A stretch of 64,000 nucleotides of DNA from Candidatus Nitromaritima sp. SCGC AAA288-L16 (GTDB lineage: Bacteria; Nitrospinota; Nitrospinia; Nitrospinales; VA-1): the NCBI GenBank assembly GCA_000372225.1, contig AQTY01000001.1, forward strand, positions 62,001 through 126,000, given 5' to 3'. Under the pieces are notes generated by a model, which saw only the letters and a program-made list of their open reading frames with translations, was not told the DNA's origin and did no database searches. This document shows positions 8,533-17,126 of the stretch, one piece after another. The position numbers and the translations under genes were made by a program. Within the stretch, counting starts at the first letter, position 1, and every line of letters begins with the position of its first letter.

Positions 8533-8558
8533 TTAACTATTGATTAATTGATAGTTAA
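8533..8558. promoter_or_regulatory. 26-bp palindrome, candidate operator
   Basis: TTAACTAT at 8533-8540 and ATAGTTAA at 8551-8558 are exact inverse complements, and the ten central bases also pair if two G-T pairs are allowed, so all 26 positions are symmetric. It ends 57 bp before the likely start codon of the TolC-like gene. Size and place fit a dimeric repressor (TetR or MarR type) of a drug-efflux operon. No such regulator gene is adjacent. Confidence 0.45.
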
Positions 8559-8615
8559 TTTTTGTAGTCATATTATAGAAGATGCATATCTAACTCGTTC
8601 TTGGGTCGTTGCAAA

Positions 8616-10511
8616 ATGTTTCTTTTAATCAAGCTAACAATACTATTTTTTATTTTAGCTATAAATACACTTACTGTGAGCGCGGAAGATATTTCTAAAG
8701 TTTCCGAAGAAACTTTTAAGGACAAAGTGGAGATCCTACCCTCGCCTATTAAAGATTTAATCAAACCAAAATCATTAATGTCCACTGAGCTTTCCGAAAG
8801 TGCAGCAAAAGTACCAAATACAAAATTTTTAGACCCCTTTTTTAAAAAAAATAACTCGGATATTTCATCATCCATATCAAATAGCGCATCTTCAAAAAAA
8901 GAACTTTTAGAAAATTCAACAAATACAATAAACACAATACTTGTAGACGCATCCTTAGATAAAAAAGACTCAGATAGCTCGATTTCAAAAATAGAGTTAT
9001 TTACCCCAATAGATTCTCTTAAAAAACACCCTAGTTCTATAGTGCTATCTTTAAAAGATGCCATCATTCGAACACTTTCTAATAACGTATCCATTGCGGT
9101 TGAATCATTTAATTCCAAGGTTAAAAAAAAGAATATTATAGAAAGTCTTTCAGAATTTGATGCAACACTTGGCCTAGAATTATCTACAGGAAGAAAGACT
9201 CAACAGTTAGCGAGTGCTTTTAGCTCGCCTAACAGAATGGAAAATGACAATGATAATTGGGATCTATCCTTGTCTCAAAAATTAGTAACTGGAGCAGACT
9301 ATCAATTTGATTTCACAAATAATAGAAATAAAACGAATAGTAAAACAGCTGGACTCAACCCAAGCTATTCTTCAGAGTTTCAATTGAGTCTAACACAACC
9401 CTTGTTAAAGAACTTTGGAGTAGATCTAAATAAGCGCAATATCCACATCGCAAACAATGATGTAGACATATCTGATTATGAATTTAAAACCAAAGCAATT
9501 GATGTCGTCAGTAACGTTGAAAATACTTACTGGGATTTTGTTTTTAGTCTCAGAGATTTAGAAGTTAAACAGAAATCGCTTGAACGTGCCAAAGACTTGC
9601 AAAAACAAGTAAAAGCTCAAGTTTTAGTGGGCATAATGGCCCCAATCGAAACTCTTCAAGCTGAATCTGAAGTCGCTTCACGTGAAGAATTTCTACTAAC
9701 CGCACAAGATTCAATAGATGATAATCAAGATAAATTAAAAAATATTTTAAATATAGATTTTTCATCATCCGAAGGCCTTAGCCCAATATACCCTTCGAGC
9801 CAAGCTGATGTATTGGTAGAGGATGTTGATTTTAATGAAACTTTAAAAATGGCTCTAGCAAACCGGCCTGATTATCTTGCAAAAAAGAAAGACCTGGAAA
9901 ACAAAGATATTTTGGTTAAATATCAAGAAAACCAAATTTATCCATCGGTTGATTTAGTGGGTAGCCTGGGTATCAATGGATTAAGTGGAGAAGCTATTAC
10001 TGTAACCTCAGGGACATTCCAGGGAAGAAGTGAATATGGAGGTAGTTATGGTAACTCTTTAACTAATGCACTCTCTACAAAATACTATGATTGGGAGTTT
10101 GGAGTTAAATTTAGCTATCCCCTAGGTAATAGATCTGCAAAGAGCAAGCTGTCCGCTTCCCGTATGGAAAAAGCTCAATTAATTTTGAGCATCAAAGACC
10201 TTGAGAAAAAAATTATTCTAGAAGTCCGTGAATCTGCTCGTCAATTAAAGACTGACTCCAAAAGAATCAAAGCCGCTACTGTTGCAAAAAAACTTTCCGA
10301 AGAAAAATTAAAAGCCGAGGAAAAGAAATTTGAAGTCGGATTGTCGACAAGTTTTAATGTTTTAAAATTTCAAGAAGACCTTGCAAAAGCACAAAGCAAT
10401 GAAATAAAAACTATCATTGATTATAAACAATCAAGAATTCGTTTTCGCAAAAGCACCGCCTCAACTTTAAAGCACCACGACGTAACGCTGACGACTAAAG
10501 AAATCACATGA
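8616..10511 (+). CDS. TolC-family outer membrane efflux protein
   Basis: Outer-membrane channel for a tripartite export system, 631 aa from the ATG at 8616. A signal peptide is evident (MFLLIKLTILFFILA, likely cleaved after TVSA). Residues about 25-150 are a Ser/Lys-rich region not usual in TolC. The OEP repeats follow, each with alternating strand and long helix segments: AIRTLSNNVSIAVESFN, LSQKLVTGADYQF, LTQPLLKNFG, VENTYWDFVF and LKMALANRPDYLAKKKDLE. An upstream TTG at 8601 would add five polar residues before the signal peptide, so the ATG is preferred. Its stop overlaps the next start as ATGA, indicating translational coupling with the MacA-like gene. Confidence 0.92.
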   Translation: MFLLIKLTILFFILAINTLTVSAEDISKVSEETFKDKVEILPSPIKDLIKPKSLMSTELSESAAKVPNTKFLDPFFKKNNSDISSSISNSASSKKELLENSTNTINTILVDASLDKKDSDSSISKIELFTPIDSLKKHPSSIVLSLKDAIIRTLSNNVSIAVESFNSKVKKKNIIESLSEFDATLGLELSTGRKTQQLASAFSSPNRMENDNDNWDLSLSQKLVTGADYQFDFTNNRNKTNSKTAGLNPSYSSEFQLSLTQPLLKNFGVDLNKRNIHIANNDVDISDYEFKTKAIDVVSNVENTYWDFVFSLRDLEVKQKSLERAKDLQKQVKAQVLVGIMAPIETLQAESEVASREEFLLTAQDSIDDNQDKLKNILNIDFSSSEGLSPIYPSSQADVLVEDVDFNETLKMALANRPDYLAKKKDLENKDILVKYQENQIYPSVDLVGSLGINGLSGEAITVTSGTFQGRSEYGGSYGNSLTNALSTKYYDWEFGVKFSYPLGNRSAKSKLSASRMEKAQLILSIKDLEKKIILEVRESARQLKTDSKRIKAATVAKKLSEEKLKAEEKKFEVGLSTSFNVLKFQEDLAKAQSNEIKTIIDYKQSRIRFRKSTASTLKHHDVTLTTKEIT

Positions 10512-11842
10512 AAAAAACTTTAGTCGTATTAGCTTTGTCCATTCTTTTATTGATTTCGGTATACACCCTCACTGGTAAAGTCGATGATTCAGAATCTCTA
10601 TCTAAAATTGAATATAAGAAGGTTAAAGTTTTAAAAGGAGACTTAATAGTAAAAGTTTCAGCTAAAGGCATTGTTGAACCAAATTTTAAAGTAGAAGTTA
10701 AATCTAAAGCAAGTGGCAAAATCCTCAATTTTTCATTAGAGGAAGGTGCATCTATTAAAAAGGGGCAACCGTTGCTTCATCTCAATAAAAATGATGAAAC
10801 AAGGAATGTTGCTAAAGCAAATGCAGACCTAACAAGTGGAGAAGCAAGCCTTAAAAAGTCGAAAACTGCCCTTATTTTACAAAAACATCGCTATGAAACA
10901 GATCTAAAATTGTCTTCCTCTGAAGTTGAAGAGGCAGTGGCAAATTTAGAGGACTCTAGATACCAGAAAAAAAGACAATATGAGCTTTTTGAAAAACAAT
11001 ACATATCGCAAGAAGCCCTAGATAAAGCAGTAACCACGTTTAAGGTTAATCAAGAAAATTTAACCCAAGCCAAAACTAAGCATCAAGCAGCTAAAGATGC
11101 TATCCATGATATTGCAATGAAAGAGCATGAAGTTGAGTTGGCTGCGGCAGATGTTATCCGCCGTCAGATAGCTCTTGATGAATCAAAAGAACGCTTGGAA
11201 GAGACAGATATCTACGCTCCAATCTCTGGTGTAATAATCCAAAAATTAGTTGAAGAAGGTCAAATTATATCATCAGGAGTTTCTAACGTTAGCGGCGGAA
11301 CTGCTTTGGCAGAAATTGCTGATATGTCTAGGATATTTATTATCGCTGATGTTGATGAAACAGACATTGGGGATATTCGCGAAGGGCAAAAAGTTAATGT
11401 AACCGCAGACGCTTTTTATGGAAGAATATTTAAAGGAAAGGTTTTAAGTATTGCACCTAAAGGAGTTGTAGAAAGCAGTATTACAATCTTTAAAGTAAAG
11501 ATTGAAATAAAAGGTCAGGGGAAAAATATTTTAAAGCCCATGATGAGCTCAAATGTTGACATCATAACAAATAAAATAAAAAACACAGTACATGTCTCAA
11601 GGCAAGCGATTAGATTATCTGAAAATAAAAGCTATGCGGTTATACTAAATAATGAATTACCCGAAGAGATAGAGGTTAAAACTGGGATTCAAACACCTAT
11701 ACATATAGAAATCCTTTCCGGTCTTGTCGCTGATCAGGAAGTAATCATTGGAGACTGGAAAAAACTACTTGAGGAAGCAAAAGAATCTAATATCAAGGGC
11801 TCCTCTCTAAAAAAGATACTTTGGATGATTCGATCTAAATAA
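10508..11842 (+). CDS. macA: Membrane fusion protein, MacA/HlyD family
   Basis: Periplasmic adaptor of 444 aa linking the inner-membrane ABC transporter to the TolC-like channel. It starts with a membrane anchor or signal (KKTLVVLALSILLLISVYTL), then a lipoyl/barrel half (VEVKSKASGKILNFSLEEGASIKKGQPLLHL), a long alpha-hairpin coiled coil at about residues 95-225, the second lipoyl half with DIYAPISGVIIQKLVEEGQ, and beta-barrel domains. The gene order tolC-macA-macB-macB fixes the role. Substrates of MacAB systems include macrolides, peptides and lipids; none can be assigned here. Confidence 0.93.
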   Translation: MKKTLVVLALSILLLISVYTLTGKVDDSESLSKIEYKKVKVLKGDLIVKVSAKGIVEPNFKVEVKSKASGKILNFSLEEGASIKKGQPLLHLNKNDETRNVAKANADLTSGEASLKKSKTALILQKHRYETDLKLSSSEVEEAVANLEDSRYQKKRQYELFEKQYISQEALDKAVTTFKVNQENLTQAKTKHQAAKDAIHDIAMKEHEVELAAADVIRRQIALDESKERLEETDIYAPISGVIIQKLVEEGQIISSGVSNVSGGTALAEIADMSRIFIIADVDETDIGDIREGQKVNVTADAFYGRIFKGKVLSIAPKGVVESSITIFKVKIEIKGQGKNILKPMMSSNVDIITNKIKNTVHVSRQAIRLSENKSYAVILNNELPEEIEVKTGIQTPIHIEILSGLVADQEVIIGDWKKLLEEAKESNIKGSSLKKILWMIRSK

Positions 11843-11848
11843 GCTGCG

Positions 11849-12532
11849 ATGATTGAAATCAATAACCTCAGCAAAACCTATTTATTGGGGAAAGTACCTG
11901 TTCATGCCATAACTGACATAAGCTTTCGCATAAGCAAAGGAGAGCTTGTGGCAATTACAGGCCCTTCAGGAAGTGGAAAATCTACTTTATTAAATTTGCT
12001 AGGTTGCCTCGACCTACCCTCCTCTGGAACATATCTTCTCGAACACTTTAACATCAGATCATTAAAACCAAATCAATTGGCCGAAGTTCGCAATAAACGA
12101 ATAGGATTTGTTTTTCAGAATTTTAATTTATTACCACGTGCTTCTGCTTTGGAAAATGTAGAACTGCCCCTTATATACGGAAGAACTAAAAATTCTCGAG
12201 AAATCGCTCTAAAAGCATTAAAGAGAGTTGGTCTTTCCGAGAGAGCTAAACATAGACCAAATGAGCTTTCTGGTGGTGAACGCCAACGAGTCGCTATAGC
12301 TAGGGCTATTGTAAACAAACCAGCAATTGTTTTGGCAGATGAACCAACAGGTAATCTTGACACACAAACTGGCAAAGATATCATGGGTATTTTTTCTAGT
12401 CTGAATAATGAAGGGACAACAATAATTATCGTAACCCATGAGAGAGATGTTGCTGCCTTGACATCACGAACAATTGAAATGGTAGATGGAAATATAGATC
12501 GAGATATCAGAACAATGGAGCTTACCACTTGA
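11849..12532 (+). CDS. macB: ABC transporter ATPase, MacB/LolD type
   Basis: A 227-aa cytoplasmic ATPase. Walker A is GPSGSGKST near residue 40, the signature is LSGGERQRVAIARA, Walker B is VLADEPTGNLD, and the switch histidine is in IIIVTHERD. The opening IEINNLSKTYLLGKVPVHAI is typical of the MacB/LolD/FtsE group. It starts 6 bp after macA and its stop overlaps the permease start (TGATG). In E. coli MacB the ATPase and permease are fused; here they are separate chains, as in many bacteria. Confidence 0.95.
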   Translation: MIEINNLSKTYLLGKVPVHAITDISFRISKGELVAITGPSGSGKSTLLNLLGCLDLPSSGTYLLEHFNIRSLKPNQLAEVRNKRIGFVFQNFNLLPRASALENVELPLIYGRTKNSREIALKALKRVGLSERAKHRPNELSGGERQRVAIARAIVNKPAIVLADEPTGNLDTQTGKDIMGIFSSLNNEGTTIIIVTHERDVAALTSRTIEMVDGNIDRDIRTMELTT

Positions 12533-13740
12533 TGCTTATATTGGATCTCTTTAAGATGGCGTTGAGAAGCCTTATAGCAAATACAATGCGTACATTTCTT
12601 ACTGCGCTTGGAATGATTATAGGTGTTGCATCTGTTATTTCTATGATCTCTATTGGTGAAGGTGCTCGACAACAAACATTAAATACTATAGAAAAATTTG
12701 GGACGAATATAATTACGATTAAACCTGGGAGAAAAAAAAATAGACACGTTTCATCTGATACTGTGAAAACTTTAAAGTTATCTGATGCCAAAGCAATAGA
12801 AAAAAATATTCCACTTATTACTGGAGTAGCAGCACAAGTATATCGCTCGGCTCAACTAAAACACGGAAGTAAAAATACAAACACAACTGTTAGAGGCACT
12901 GGCGAAAAATACCTACAACTCTCTAATTTTACTATCGAGCGAGGGCGTTATTTTAATCAAGAAGAGGTTTACTCGGTCAGAAAAGTAGCTGTCATCGGTT
13001 CAACTGTTTTAAAAAATTTATTTGATGATGTAAACGCAATAGGCAAAGAAATTAAAATTGATGGGAATAACTATCTTGTAATTGGTTCAACTAAGCAAAA
13101 GGGAGCTCTTAGCTGGTTTGATCCTGATGATCAAATATTTATTCCAGTTACAACAGCGCAAAAACGATTATTTGGTATCCACCATATTCAATCTATTGAT
13201 GTGCAAGCAAAACAAATGGAAGATTTAGAAGTAATTAAAAAAGATATCGATTCACTCCTTAGAATTAGGCATGGTATTCATACGGACGAAGATGGTGATT
13301 TTCACGTTCAAAACTCATCCCAATGGCTTAATAGTTGGGGGGACGCTGCAAAGACATTTACTTACTTGCTAGGTGGAATTGCTGCTATTTCCCTTTTAGT
13401 TGGTGGTATTGGTATTATGAATATCATGTTAGTTTCAATTACCGAGAGAACAAAAGAAATTGGTATACGAATTGCTATTGGTGCTAAAAAAAGTGAAATA
13501 ATGGAGCAATTTCTTATTGAATCGGTTCTTATTAGCTTTATTGGAGGAGGTTTAGGAATATTGCTTGGAATAATAATTTCACGAACTGTATCCAAAATTG
13601 GAGGATGGGATACTATTGTTTCAACTCAATCCATAATGCTTGCATTTGGATTCTCCGTTGGAGTAGGAATTTTTTTTGGTTTTTATCCAGCAAGAAAAGC
13701 GGCAAATCTTAATCCTATAGATGCTTTAAGATACGAATAA
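12532..13740 (+). CDS. ABC transporter permease, MacB/FtsX type
   Basis: A 402-aa inner-membrane protein of the MacB core plus FtsX family. The first helix is LTALGMIIGVASVISMISIG, followed by a periplasmic domain of roughly 200 residues (from GARQQTLNTIEKFGTNIITI), and a C-terminal block of three helices containing GGIGIMNIMLVSITERTKEIGIR, a strong family signature, ending FFGFYPARKAANLNPIDALRYE. The start chosen is the ATG at 12532, overlapping the ATPase stop by one base; a TTG at 12529 is also in frame. It works with the three genes upstream as a MacAB-TolC exporter. Confidence 0.94.
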   Translation: MLILDLFKMALRSLIANTMRTFLTALGMIIGVASVISMISIGEGARQQTLNTIEKFGTNIITIKPGRKKNRHVSSDTVKTLKLSDAKAIEKNIPLITGVAAQVYRSAQLKHGSKNTNTTVRGTGEKYLQLSNFTIERGRYFNQEEVYSVRKVAVIGSTVLKNLFDDVNAIGKEIKIDGNNYLVIGSTKQKGALSWFDPDDQIFIPVTTAQKRLFGIHHIQSIDVQAKQMEDLEVIKKDIDSLLRIRHGIHTDEDGDFHVQNSSQWLNSWGDAAKTFTYLLGGIAAISLLVGGIGIMNIMLVSITERTKEIGIRIAIGAKKSEIMEQFLIESVLISFIGGGLGILLGIIISRTVSKIGGWDTIVSTQSIMLAFGFSVGVGIFFGFYPARKAANLNPIDALRYE

Positions 13741-13805
13741 AATTTCTACCTCTCCCCTACTTGTTACTATATTATTTTTTCAAATAAATATGTGCCCAGG
13801 AAATA

Positions 13806-15293
13806 ATGAAAATCTTCCCAAGCTTTAATCAATTTCATGAATCTCCCGTGAATAACAGGCGAATACCAATTCAAGGAGAAAAAATAGTACCTCCATTTGA
13901 TATGGCTATACTGTTTAAAAACTTGTTCTATGAAAACAATAAAGCCTTCCTTTATGAAAGTAAAAATGGGACCCAAAATACATCGGAATATTCATTTATG
14001 GGTATTCCAAATAATAATTATGTGCGAATTGAAAGTGAGTATTCATCGTTTAAATTAAATGGAGATTCTGAAGAAATCATTGGAACTGTCGAGGATGGTT
14101 GGAATGCGCTGAACTTTGAAACTAACGTACCAAATTATAAATATTCTCCTCATTTCTGGGGTGGTTGGGTCGGTTATATAGCTTATGAAGCTGGCAACTC
14201 TTTCGAAATACTCCCAAAAAGGAAATCTAATGAATTTGAGTTGGCAGACGCATACTTCATGCAAGTCGACAGATTAATTGTTTACGATCATAATTTAAAT
14301 AAATTGAAATATATAATAGCTGCTGAACTGTGTGCCGATAAATCAAAATACGATCAATACACGGTTGAAATAAATAGAATGTGGAAAAAAATCGAACTTA
14401 CTCTATCAAAATCTTTAATTAAAAGTTCTGTAAAAAAACAATGTGAAGTCTCAAATTCAATTAATTTCCGATCAAATTTATCACCAAATAACTATAAAAA
14501 AATAGTTAACAGAGCAAAAACGTATATTAGTGATGGTGATATCTATCAAGCGAACCTTTCTCAACGTTTCAACACTGAGTTCAATGGTGATCCGTTAAAT
14601 CTTTATCTTAAACTACGCAATGTCAATCCGGCACCTTTCTCAGGATTTTTAAAGTTTTTAGGTTTTACCATTATCAGTTCCTCTCCAGAACGGCTTTTAA
14701 AGGTTAAAGATGACAAGTTAGAAACTAGACCTATAGCTGGTACTCGTCCAAGAGGATCTGATGATAAAAAAGATGCTGCCTTGACCAAAGAGTTATTGCT
14801 AAATGAAAAAGAGCGTGCTGAGCATTTGATGCTTGTTGATCTCGAGCGAAATGACATGGGGCGAGTATGTAAACCAGGGTCAGTCAACGTAACAGAGTTA
14901 ATGTGTCTTGAGCAGTATTCTCACGTTAGTCATATCGTTTCTAATATTGAGGGCAAACTAAACACAAATGTAACTATCTACGAACTATTAAAGTCCTTAT
15001 TTCCTGGTGGGACTATTACTGGTTGTCCAAAGATTCGTTGTATGGAAATCATCAATGAACTAGAACCGTCTGGCAGAGGTCTCTATTCTGGTTCGTTTGG
15101 GTATATTGGTTTTTGCCGTCAATTAGATTTTAATATTTTAATTCGAACAATTTTCATAAAAAATGGGGAAGCTTCCTTTCATGTTGGAGCAGGTATTGTC
15201 GCTGACTCAGATCCTGATAATGAATATGAAGAAACATTATCCAAGGCCGCAGCAATGATTGAAGTTTTATCTGATCCCACATGTCGAATCTGA
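13806..15293 (+). CDS. pabB: Aminodeoxychorismate synthase component I (PabB)
   Basis: Chorismate-utilising enzyme of 495 aa making 4-amino-4-deoxychorismate for folate. The N-terminal region includes FWGGWVGYIAYEAG; the catalytic domain has DGDIYQANLSQRF, SPERLLKV, LVDLERNDMGRVC, LFPGGTITGCPKIRCMEII and HVGAGIVADSDP. The position that is lysine in E. coli PabB (PIKGT) is alanine here, PIAGTRPRG near residue 311, as in anthranilate synthase TrpE. Because the next gene is PabC-like and starts on the stop codon, PabB is favoured over TrpE. The glutaminase subunit (PabA) is not in the window. AGGA precedes the ATG. Confidence 0.85.
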   Translation: MKIFPSFNQFHESPVNNRRIPIQGEKIVPPFDMAILFKNLFYENNKAFLYESKNGTQNTSEYSFMGIPNNNYVRIESEYSSFKLNGDSEEIIGTVEDGWNALNFETNVPNYKYSPHFWGGWVGYIAYEAGNSFEILPKRKSNEFELADAYFMQVDRLIVYDHNLNKLKYIIAAELCADKSKYDQYTVEINRMWKKIELTLSKSLIKSSVKKQCEVSNSINFRSNLSPNNYKKIVNRAKTYISDGDIYQANLSQRFNTEFNGDPLNLYLKLRNVNPAPFSGFLKFLGFTIISSSPERLLKVKDDKLETRPIAGTRPRGSDDKKDAALTKELLLNEKERAEHLMLVDLERNDMGRVCKPGSVNVTELMCLEQYSHVSHIVSNIEGKLNTNVTIYELLKSLFPGGTITGCPKIRCMEIINELEPSGRGLYSGSFGYIGFCRQLDFNILIRTIFIKNGEASFHVGAGIVADSDPDNEYEETLSKAAAMIEVLSDPTCRI

Positions 15294-16165
15294 TGCGAAC
15301 ACCTATCGTATACATTAACGGACTTTTTTGGCCCCTAGATAAAGCTACTATATCTGTTTTAGACAGAGGATTTACATACGGTGATGGTTTATTTGAAACA
15401 ATGCGCTCATACTCAGGAAAGATATTTAGGATGGAGTGTCACCTAGATCGTTTATTTCGTTCTGCCCGCTCGATTTTCATCGATCTACCTATGACAAAAA
15501 ATGAAATCCGAACGGCTATTAATGGAACAATACAGTTAAATAAATTATCAAATTCAATAGCCAGACTTACAATTACCCGTGGGGAACATGATCCAGGATT
15601 AAATATTGATTACAACGCCCCCCCTACAGTTGTAATTTTAGTTCGAGCAACAAAGGTTATTTCTAAAAATGTCTACAAAAAAGGTATTGGCATAAAGTTA
15701 TATAAAAAAAGTGCCATTAGAATCCAAGGAATCTCTAACCAGATAAAATCGTGCAACTATCTATCAAACATACTATTGAGAGAGAAAGCAATCAAAGAGG
15801 GTTTTTTTGAAGCAATTTTATTAGATAATAATAATAATGCCACCGAAGGAACAATTTCTAATATATTTATTATCATGAATAATCAACTAAGAACACCAAG
15901 CTTGAATGAATTCGTACTTGGTGGAATAATGCGTAAAGCTATATTAGATATTTGTAAAACAAATAATATTTCCTTTAAGGAGACCGCAATAACTGAAAAA
16001 GATCTGTACGAAGCAGATGAAATTTTTCTAACCAACTCAGGAATAGAAGTTTTACCTGTATCTAATATAAATCACCGGCATCTTAAAGATGTAAATCCAA
16101 ATTCTATGACCACGCGCATACACTCACTACTTTTAAAAACCTTTGAAGAACCATTTCAAAAATAA
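15293..16165 (+). CDS. pabC: Aminodeoxychorismate lyase-like class IV aminotransferase (PabC)
   Basis: PLP enzyme of fold type IV, 290 aa, expected to release pyruvate from aminodeoxychorismate to give 4-aminobenzoate. Signatures are VYINGLFWPLDKATISVLDRGFTYGDGLFET, the PLP lysine in ISNQIKSCNYLSNIL, and ATEGTISNIF. The ATG at 15293 overlaps the pabB stop (TGATG); another ATG at 15281 would add four residues. Relatives include branched-chain and D-amino-acid aminotransferases, but the coupling to pabB makes PabC the best call. A second class IV enzyme lies at 42728-43585. Confidence 0.85.
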   Translation: MRTPIVYINGLFWPLDKATISVLDRGFTYGDGLFETMRSYSGKIFRMECHLDRLFRSARSIFIDLPMTKNEIRTAINGTIQLNKLSNSIARLTITRGEHDPGLNIDYNAPPTVVILVRATKVISKNVYKKGIGIKLYKKSAIRIQGISNQIKSCNYLSNILLREKAIKEGFFEAILLDNNNNATEGTISNIFIIMNNQLRTPSLNEFVLGGIMRKAILDICKTNNISFKETAITEKDLYEADEIFLTNSGIEVLPVSNINHRHLKDVNPNSMTTRIHSLLLKTFEEPFQK

Positions 16166-16209
16166 TATATTTTCAGATTTTCTAATATCAGATTAAATTA
16201 GAGTCACAC

Positions 16210-16632
16210 ATGAATAAAGATCGATTTAAAGATACTGCTCGAGGGGTAATCGAAGATACAGAAAATGGTAACGAGTGGCTTCCAAAAGATTCTTATGGCG
16301 ATTTAGGGAAATGGGTCACCCTACAAGAAGGCCTAAATTATGCTCAATTAATGAATCAAGTTTATGCAGGAGGGCAATCCGATTGGACTCTCCCAAATAA
16401 AGAAGATTTGCTTAGTCTGTATAACAAAGATTTAATCCAGAAGGATTGGGAGGGTAATGACATTCATATTGCACCCTCATTTTTGACGAACTGTTCATCT
16501 TACCTATGGTCTGTTGAAAAAAACAATACCGGTCAACACCTAAGACTAGATTTAAGAACCGGAGGTTTAGATTTCATAGATGCCGAAGAAAGAGAACACC
16601 AGGCTGTCCGGTTAATTCGATACAAAAAATAA
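16210..16632 (+). CDS. DUF1566 (Lcl C-terminal-like) domain protein
   Basis: A 140-aa protein that is essentially one DUF1566 domain. The pattern is DTENGNEWLPKDS, GLNYAQLMNQVYAGGQSDWTLPNKEDLLSLY, YLWSVEK, and a closing HQAVRLIRY, a family related to the C-type-lectin-like/formylglycine-enzyme fold. There is no signal peptide, unlike many exported relatives. Function is unknown. It follows pabC by 44 bp and converges on the next minus-strand gene with only 7 bp between stops. Confidence 0.8.
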   Translation: MNKDRFKDTARGVIEDTENGNEWLPKDSYGDLGKWVTLQEGLNYAQLMNQVYAGGQSDWTLPNKEDLLSLYNKDLIQKDWEGNDIHIAPSFLTNCSSYLWSVEKNNTGQHLRLDLRTGGLDFIDAEEREHQAVRLIRYKK

Positions 16633-16639
16633 TTGATTC

Positions 16640-17029
16640 TTATCCCCAGCCAGCTAGCCCAATTATTTTTATTGGGTCAACTTCTCTGTTTTCATCAAGA
16701 AAACAATCTTTTTCCCTGCCAACATGCTCCTCTACCCCATCATCTTGATAGGAAATAGCCTTTATGTCAGCATGTTTGGTCTCGTTGAATCCATTAAATA
16801 ATGTCCCCCTAGATTTAGGTATAAGATCCAATGAGAATCGCCGAAAAATTCTTATTTTTTTTTCTGGATAATGAAGAGCTACAAATAAATGATTTTCGTA
16901 GATAGAATAAATAGTTGATTGAGAATCGCCTTCTCCAACAACAAAGTAGTTGTCACCGACCCTAACTCCATATTCAGGCCTAACAGAACCTCGTAACCAT
17001 ATTTTCCCTGAATCATTAATCTTCCGCAT
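16640..17029 (-). CDS. Hypothetical protein, possible integrase-tail-like barrel
   Basis: A 129-aa frame rich in beta-strand residues. The N-terminal part, MRKINDSGKIWLRG then VRVGDNYFVV, faintly resembles the C-terminal beta-barrel of IS481-type transposases (RKV..xGxIxxRG..YxVG), but no catalytic DDE core is present. The rest has no recognisable motif and no membrane segment. It could be a domesticated or relic domain or an unrelated small protein. No Shine-Dalgarno sequence is obvious. Moderate confidence that it is a gene, low for any relationship. Confidence 0.5.
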   Translation of the reverse strand: MRKINDSGKIWLRGSVRPEYGVRVGDNYFVVGEGDSQSTIYSIYENHLFVALHYPEKKIRIFRRFSLDLIPKSRGTLFNGFNETKHADIKAISYQDDGVEEHVGREKDCFLDENREVDPIKIIGLAGWG

Positions 17030-17126
17030 TTAGATGACCCTACCCTAAAGTGTTCATTTTGACTTAAAATTGAATTTATATCATAATCAAATAACCTATC
17101 TTAAACCCAATAATTAAAATTTTCTT

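Noticed and set aside
12115..12675. 186-aa antisense frame across the MacB ATPase and permease junction
   Set aside because: It runs opposite to two unmistakable transporter genes with Walker and FtsX motifs; a shadow frame.
13806..15293. Calling the chorismate enzyme TrpE from its PIAGT motif
   Set aside because: The next gene is PabC-like and shares the stop/start, and no trp genes are present; kept as PabB with the caveat noted.
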